The notes beneath the pieces were generated by a model, which did not search any database, was not told the DNA's origin, and saw only the letters and a program-made list of their open reading frames with translations. Shown in pieces: positions 11,601 through 20,600 of a stretch of 64,000 nt of DNA. Origin of the DNA: Atherinomorus stipes (taxonomy: Eukaryota; Chordata; Actinopteri; Atheriniformes; Atherinidae). The position numbers and the translations under genes were made by a program. Position 1 is the stretch's first letter, and every line of letters begins with the position of its first letter. The stretch lies in assembly GCA_023101725.1 (NCBI GenBank), contig JALJCO010012682.1, forward strand, positions 1,736,001 to 1,800,000, in the 5' to 3' direction.

Positions 11601-14600
11601 TATTGTAGCAAAGCAAGCCTCAGATTTATCTAATCACAGAGGAACAGTTGTCTCTTCACTCACATTTATCATCTACTCACTCATATAGTAGCTTCTGTAT
11701 GGTGCAACAGACATACTTGCTTTATCTGCATCATTGTATTAAATTGAGGTTTTAGGGAGGGCTAAGAAATAAGCTTCTTAGGTCTTTGCACTACAATGTG
11801 TCCCTGATCCTGTTTGTAAGTATTACGTATTGCTTCTTGGGGCTGCATCCTTCCCTGTCCTCTCTGGATGCACATTTTTCTGTCTGGGTCTGCTTCATTA
11901 GAAGGAGTGAGGTGTAATCACACTGTGGCTGTTGTCTCAGCAGTGAAGCACTGCTACAAACTTTCTGACACTTGCTGTATCGCTCCTCTCCACACTGGAC
12001 TAGATGAAGGAAAATGAGCCTTTAATCGTCATGACTCACGCTTTGATTGAGAACTCTGCCCCAAGGCCTCAACTTTACCAGCAAGTAAGGCCAGCCTAAG
12101 GCTTTGCTCCGCCTCATCTTCACCAGTCGCTGTTGTTCTCTTTGGTCTGTTTTGCAATGCTCCTCTTTCGGTGTCCAAGTCCTCACGGCATCTTGAGACT
12201 GGTCTCCTTGTATCGTTTGATATGCCAGCACCTCCCCATTCATTGCTTCTGACTGTTCTCTTCCTATTATGTGAAGTCATGTTCATCTGGACATGACTTT
12301 TGAAATAGTATGATGATGTATGTACACTCCGCTGTCCCTCCATTCTCTGGGTTTTATGTTGGGCTTGTATCCAGATACACTTGAAACACTAAGCAGTTTA
12401 GACCATGGCTAGAAGGCACCGATGTTATTACAGCAGCAAAGTGTGTATGCCCTACTCATCATGTTGTTTTTGCTTGTTTCTTTCCGTGTGCCCCAGGCTT
12501 TGTCTGATTTTTCGCAACCTTTTTCAAAATGCCTTCACTCTCCTTAGCTGAAGCACCTGAATTTGGCAGGGAGACACTGATTAGTGTAAGTCAGCTCAGT
12601 GCTGCCAGACTTGTCAGTTTGTCACAAAATACATTCCCCAAATTAAAGTGAGCAGAAGGTTGCTTTTGGGGCATTATTGAAGATCAATTATTTAAAGTTT
12701 TTCTCATTTTTATCGTCTTACAATGCTTGAAGACGATAAATGGCCGAACAATCTGTCCTCTCAGTGCTTCCCTGACAGATCTGAGTCTTTCTGTAATGTA
12801 TATCCTCTGCGAGGTAGTCCAGCTCTCTAGATGGAAGTACCGGGGTTCAAGACTTGACTTCATACCTGACTTCAACCCCTCCCTCACCTCCTCTTGTCAT
12901 TCTGTTGATGGAAAGTATAAAGGGGCCCTTATCCACCTCTTCACCCATTCATTGGCATACCGGCTCCACTACAGCTGCATTCCCACCTGTTGAGCTGCCA
13001 GACGTCTGTCTCCCTCCTCCTCCTCCTCCTCATGTCACTTGTAGTCCACACAGCACCACATGGAAGCTCCCTGAAGTTCTCTGGGGGAGAGTCTGCATGT
13101 TCAGTGTGGAATGCCATGTGGTTCTCGCTGCTTTAATTGTACCATGTGGTTCAACTGAAGAAAAAGTGTTGCGAAATGAGTGTGAAAGAGTGCAGGTGTG
13201 AGAGAGGAATGTTGCCTCTGAGCCTCAAAGTATTTGGGCTGTGAGTTGTTCTGTTATTTTGTGATGTAGGTCACATTGGATTTGAAATGAAATCACATTT
13301 GTATTGTTAAAATGCCAAATCTGAGCTGTAAAGGTTTGTTATTGATCTTTCACATATCTTTCAGCCAAAGCAATCAAGGTTATTTGTGCGTCTCAGACTT
13401 GCTCTTTGATATTTGATGTGGTCGCACGTATCTCACGCCAGAAGGTAAATTAGATTATGCCCCTTTTTACCATTTCATATCTAATGTGAGTACAAACTAA
13501 ATGCAGAACTATGTCCCTGTCCTTATATTTGTGAGCTGTCTTGTGGATGAATGAATGTGTGATACTGTATACACATCTTCTCGAAACATGGGATCCAATG
13601 CAGCTGAAATAACACCCCTGTTTAAATAGCTCTAATACAATTATATCTGGACCACTTTTGTGTAGGTTAAAGTTACTCAATCGCACTTTGAAATTGTTCT
13701 GTATGTTGCAATAGTTGGTTGAAAAGGAGACGTGTGGTCATGTTTTATTTTGTTTTCCAAAAATCAAGTAAATTCATTGTTTTGATGCAATGCAGTGCAG
13801 TCAACCATGCTGGAGAAAAGACACTAACTTTAGAGTTCAGTGATCATTTTACATGCCTTACTTCTGCAATTCTAATAGAACGTAATGTGTTTACTGGTGG
13901 AAAAAAATGACTGCATTATGAAACATGAGGCATAAGAGCCATCAGCAAAGAGATTGTGTTCAGACCGGCTGCTTTCCCACCGCAGGTTTGGTAATGTAGA
14001 TCGTCTGATTATGTGAAATATGAATTCATTTTCAAGAATAAATCCAATAGCTCAGCTAGAGCCTCATAATGACACTGCATTAGATCTCCACATTCTAATA
14101 TGTATGTGCAGATTTAGTGTCTTTGTCTCATCCTCTGTTTATCTTCACAGTTGAGTCCAGAAGACTTCAGGGAACAAGCCTATACAAGTATGCCAGAGGA
14201 AGTCGATACTGATGTGAGTTTGCTATTGTGCTCTATTTTTTTTGACGCAGTGCTCTGTAGCGTACAAAGTGGTTCACAACTTTTCTATTGTTTTGCCTTC
14301 AGACTAAACTCAGCAGATTGTGCGAGCAGGATAAATTGGTGAGAACTCAGGAGGACAAACTTCAGCAGCTGTACAGAGAGAAGGTAATGACACACTGCAC
14401 ATTTGTCATCATTGCATCCTCACACGAAACGAGGTTAGCCATGTTTACAAAGATATGGTAGCATTTTGAAAGAAAAACTGACTTAAGAGAATGTTTTTTT
14501 AAAGTTTACGTTAACTGTGAACATCCCTGAGTTTAGCTTAGAAAAATGAAGCTAAAGAAAACACAGAAAACCTGAAGCAAACAAACCAAAAATGGTTTGT

Positions 14601-17600
14601 GTATTCAGTGATCTTTACTTGTAAGCTGTAACTATAACTCCTGTCATCAGATTAAACCAGTGGTGTTGGTGTGGGTTACGTTGCAAAATAATGGACATCA
14701 TATCTGACTGTCTGCTGTCAGCAGTGTTTTGTTGTTCCAGTTTTTGTGCAGTTTTACACACTATAGTAAGAGAGTGAACAGAAAGATCAGAAACACACCG
14801 TTGGCCCACAATGCATTTAATGTAACCCCAATTCATTGGAGCATAATTTCTTGCCTATCTGGAGCTTCCTACAGGCTCTTAAAAACTCCAAATATCGTCA
14901 GTATTGATATGATTGTGATTGATATGTAAATTTACAGGGAATGTTTGTAGAACTAGCTGTGGTCGTGGATTAATGGATCTGAATTTCCTGCTCTGCAGAT
15001 TATCACAGTGCAATGACAAACTTCATCAACACAATTCACAGTGGTTTTCTCACTTTCCTGCTAACTGATGTTTTAGTATTAGCAGTCTGATTTATAAATG
15101 CTGGTTTCAACAAGAGTCAGTGTTTGTGAACAGTTTGAACCCTGAACCATTTCTGTTAACAGCCCTGTAAATTAGATTTAGACACTGCTTTGAATGGGAT
15201 CCATAAACCCCTGCTGGTGAGATTGAACATCCAACAGTGTTTATAAACACTCCCTTTGGTAAATTTAGCCAATAACAGTAATCATGAATGTTGCTCTATG
15301 ACACACAGTGGGCAGCATTTATAAATTGTGGATCAACAAAGCAAAAGCTGTGCTTAATCACTCAGAATAGACCAAACCAGTTCTAAGTTGGGTTCTGGCT
15401 GTAAATCAGCACCAAAATAACTTGGATAGTAAAGGTTTTTAACTTTTGGTAGACAAAAGTAAGAAATTTAAAAAGAAAAAGATGCCGTGAGAAGAGTTGC
15501 TCCTCTTTTTCTTCTCTGCTATGCACATAGAAAATCTGTTATGAGTTTGCTTGAGTTAACTGATCTAAAAGATTACTATGACTAAGTGAATTGTCTTTAC
15601 TTCTTGCATGTATTTGACGTGCTCTTTCAGCACACCCTGGAGACGGCGCTTCTGTCAGCCAGCCAAGAGATAGAGCTGGGCTCTGACAACCCGGCAGCCA
15701 TGCAGAGTGTCATCCAGCAGAGAGACTTGCTGCAGAGCGGCCTCCTCAGCACCTGCAGAGAGCTCTCAAGAGTCACAGGTGTAAGTGTTAGACTGCAATC
15801 ATGCACCCTGCATGGGCACTGAAGTTCCCATTCATCAATATTGTAGAATGTTTGTCATTGTCATTCACAAAAATGTATATTATTCACACCCAAAACCAGG
15901 AGCTGGAGCGGTCGTGGAGGGAATATGACAAATTGGAGGGAGATGTGACTTTAGCTAAGAGCAACTTGCTGGAGCAGCTAGAAGCACTGGGAAGCCCACA
16001 GGTATGATCTTTCCTCTGTGAAGCTGCCTTTCCTTAATGTTGTGGAGCATTATTGTATCAATGACTGCATGACACACAAGTTGCACTTTGTTTGGAGAAT
16101 CCAGCTTGGAAAACTACAGAGCTTAAGAGAAAGTTCAGCATCTCATCAACCTTACTGCACACAGCTTTTGACTTCAGACTAAAAGAATAAAGATCTCTGC
16201 TCCGAGACCCTGATCTGCTTGCAGAGGAAGTTAAATGAGAGATCAAAGCATCGCAGCGAGTGATTGATGACTGAAGTGATTATAGTGCAGGTTTTAATTA
16301 AGTCTGTCTTTTATCTCGTCCTTCATCATGGGAGATGTTTAGAGGCTGAAACAAACTGTTTCAACAGTTATTCCTGGTCAAGCCTGAGTCAGAGCAAGTG
16401 TTCATTTAGACCAGAGAAGTCATGGAGTCTGGACATCCTCCTCTTCTCACAGACCTGTCATCAGCTAGGGGGAGATAATTACATGCCTCTATCTCTTCCA
16501 TCCCATCTTTGTCCAGTTTTATTTAAACCTTCTTGTCTTTCTTTTATGTCACCACTGTTTTGAAGCTTGTTTTTTTCACAAACTGAAATAACTTTAACAC
16601 ATCAGTGTCTGCAGAATCTGCATATTGCAGCATTAAAATGACCCCTTTTCATACAGTGCTGTACTCCCATTGTACTTGTTTTCTTTCTGCAACTTCTTTT
16701 GCCTCACGCATGTTAATTTTGCATCATTAACCACAGAACTAAAGTAAACTGTTTGTTTGTCCTTTGTTTTTCTGCACTCAGACGGAGCCTCCCAGTCAGC
16801 AGCACGTCCACATACAGAAAGAGCTGTGGAGGATTCAAGATGTGATGGAAGCCCTCAATAAGAATAAAGCCCAAAGAAATGCTGTTGATGGTTTCTATGG
16901 ACCTAAACCTGGCTTCAGTAAGCACAAAAATGAGGTGAGATGGCACCAATTAAAAAAAAAAGAAGAAGGAAAGAAAAAGAAACTGACTTTAGCCTCTCAG
17001 AGATGTGGATCTATTGAATGCATTTGGTCCAGTCTTTGACACTTGAATTAAATGAGCTTGAATGTGTTTTATCACAAATTCCTGACAGAAAATCCATCCC
17101 AGTAATTATCAGGCTTAACTGACTATCTGTAGCTCCTGCATCTGCAGTTATTAATGATGATGATCACAGTCAAACAACCCGTTTTGCTCTCAGACACTAT
17201 AAATTGGGGGGGCAGTCGTAACTGAAGAAATGTGCCAGTCAAGCGGTAACAACATATGGAGGGCTCTCTACGGCTAATCAGCTGGTCAGCCTGAACTGCC
17301 GTGTACCAGATGGCTGTTGCCCTGATCCCACATGGTGGCGCCATGTGTCACCTTGCTTCCTGCCCTGTATAATCCCCAGGAGGAAGACTCGGTACCCCCA
17401 CGGCCACCCCTACCCCAGTCCTACGAGCCCAACCCCCCACCGTGCCCCCCTCTACCCTCTCATACTGGTGTGCGCCCCTCTTCACTTCCCAGGCCAGAGG
17501 ACAGGAAGGCCAATCACAGGAATAGCACACACAGCGTAAGCTCGTTGACCTGTTGACCCCATAGTTGACCCCCGCCCTCAGCTGTGTCATCACATGTCAT

Positions 17601-20600
17601 AACTCACTGTGATGTGTTTGGATTTTATTTGTTTGGATCATTTTACTCCACACATTTCCACGCCTCATCTTTTTTATTCTTTTCAATAATTTGACTAAAG
17701 CCTGGCTCGCGTATGTTTGCCTTTTAATTTGATTACATCACCATCCTTTTCTGTCTTCCTGGATGTAAAAACGGTACCTTTTCTGTTTTTGTGATTGTTG
17801 TGTCCATGTTGCTAATTAAGCCACATGCTTGCTACTAAGTTTTGCTCCACCTAAACTATTTTTTATTTAAACTGTGTAAGATAAATGTGTGTTTTAATCT
17901 CACCCATGTCAACATGTTCAACTACGGTATATCTAAGCTGTTTTTAATACACTTGTCCTCCCTCTCATTTGCAGGCTCCTGACTACAGGCTATATAAGAG
18001 TGAACCAGAGCTCACCACAGTGACCGAGGTGGATGAGAGCAACGGGGAGGACCGATCTGAAAATCCATCTGATCGAGAACACGCTGGAAACAAAGGTGTG
18101 TTCAAGGAAAAGTCCAAGAAGTGCAGATATTATTTCTGATATTGTGGCAGTTTCATATGAGCCACATAAATTTTTGCTGTACACAAAATCAAGCACTTGT
18201 TGTCTTCAGTGGTCATTTTAGCATCTTAGATTTTGGAAGATCACATTGTGAGATTGTTTGCTAAAAGCTGAGTCCATGCAGGAGTAACTGCTCATTCATC
18301 CTACTGTAAATTAGGTTTAGAAAATGATTTAGTCAGTACAATAACACTCAGGCATTATGTGTAGCTAAAGATGCAAAAAGTATTTAGAAGGGCTGATTTC
18401 TGTCACAGCCCTCATCTCAGTTTCCATGGTTACATTGGCATCACTTTGGTGGGTTAGGCTTCATCTCCTAGGGCCTAATCTAGTTTAGAATATCACAAAA
18501 TAACTTCTTGGCAACCATTATTTGTTGTGCAGTGGTCACTGTGGGTACAGTGGAAGTTGCACTTGAGTTTGATTGATTTTAATTGACAGTGAACAGTATA
18601 TTATTATAGCATTAGTCCATTAACTAACTAAAATAAAAATAAAATAAACCAATAATCTCAATAATCACAATAACATATTCACAATAATCTGAAAATACAG
18701 TCAAACCCCAAACCACAGGTCACAGGAGCCTCCTGTCAGGAGGAGGAGTGGTACAAGCTTAGGAAGGTCATCATCATACGTCTCAGCCACTAAAGGCCCA
18801 TTTATGCTCAATGTAGAAAACAGATATGCAGATGGGTGGACAGTTTCGTCTGTTGAGCCCTTTTCAGTTAATATAGCAGTACATTTGATGTAAAAGCCCA
18901 CAATACACTTTTTCTGAATTCATTATTTAATTTTGTGTGCAACAATGCAAATAATGGGGATTAATCACAGAAAACCATGTGACTAATTGTGATTTAAAAA
19001 TGTAAGTCATTGCCCAGCACTAATTTTTAAGCGTCTACTTCTGAAGTTTCTTTGGAGATTAGTTTGGCTATAAATGACAAAGTAAAAGTGGCTTGAATTT
19101 TGTGAAATATCCTCCAGTTATCTCTGTTCTGCAGAGGAGATGATAGCCTTTGTCCTCATAAGTTTTAACTTTAGTTTTGAAGATTTGTCCACTGTAATTC
19201 CTATGCCGTGTATTTCAGTACTTTACTAAATAAACCTGTCCTTGATGTGTTGTCCTTTCTTCATTTTAGGCATGTCCTACCCAGTTGGCATCGTCCCACC
19301 CAGAACCAAATCTCCAGTGCCGGATTCATCCTCCATAGCATCCTATGTAACTTTAAGAAAGAGCAAGAAGCCTGACCCCAGGACGGTGAGTCAATGAACC
19401 TGCAATAATAACTGCAAATTGTTCTCACTATATTATTTCTAGGTTTGGACCTAATAAGCTGTAGATAAACAAATGGGGTTTTTTTTGTTGTTTTTTTTTC
19501 TTTTCATCTTGTCATTATGGTGTCCTTTGGGCAACTGTAAACTTACTCTCTTCTTAATTGGTTGAAAAAAATGGCAAGGGGTCGAATGTCCAGGGCATGA
19601 GTCGTGCTGTCTCAACAGGCTCTTGTGAAACAGATGCCAAGCTTGGTTTCTACAGTTTCCAGCCTCAATCACTATCCTCTTCCACATGCTAACTGTGTCA
19701 TTAGCACACCGCACTGCAGGGCGTGTCTTATTTTAGTGCAAGTGTACGAGTTTAAGTTTGAATAAAGCTGAGGCTATTATGTAAGTGATGTACACACTCA
19801 GTTTTCCATGTAGGCCATGTTGTCATTTGCCTGTAGAGATCAACAAAAAAAACAGGAACAGTGGAGAATACATCCCCAGGCCCTGCACCGAGTCCACATC
19901 TGTCAGTCCTCCAGCATGGCACAGGCCTTAAAATGAGTGACTTCACAGCCTCAGCCAATCAGCTTTTCCTGTTCAGGCACTAACAAGCCTCCAGCACCTC
20001 TGTGTGCATCCATGTGTGCCAGCAGAAGTGAACACTCAGCAGTCAGGGTGTTTAGACTCAGTTTGCTTCAAAGAGAATGATCATTAATGAGCCACTTGAA
20101 CAAATAAAGGAAAAGAAACATTTTGGGATTTAACCCCTCCCCACCAAATTTGGTGTAGTTTTCCCTGAAATGATTCTGCCGGGTCAAGTTTAGATTGTAA
20201 TCAACAATAGAAAGTGCTCCTGGTGAGCACTGCTTCATGAGATCTGATCAAACCAGTCTGTGACACTACTTTGCTGTACACACGAGAACCAAACCTCTGC
20301 AAAGCCAACAGCTTAACGTTTGGTATTTGTGTCATAATGTTGAATATCTTGACAGACGCATCAAGATGATATAGGATTATGTCTCCTCGCTATTGGGAAT
20401 CACATTTGAAGACCATTATGAGACGTATTAGCTTTAAGTGATTTTCATCATATCTCTGGCTTGAAATGTTTTTTTCTTGCATCATCTTTGCCTTTACTGC
20501 TATAGCCGAGGTTCTGAGAGGTGCAGCATAAATGAAATTTGATTGTCTTTCCGTCTTTGTTGTAGGAGCGTCCACGCAGCGCAGTGGAGCAGCAGCTGTG

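Noticed and set aside
18960..19025. One end of a fish interspersed repeat
   Set aside because: The partner end was not found, so no element boundaries can be supported.
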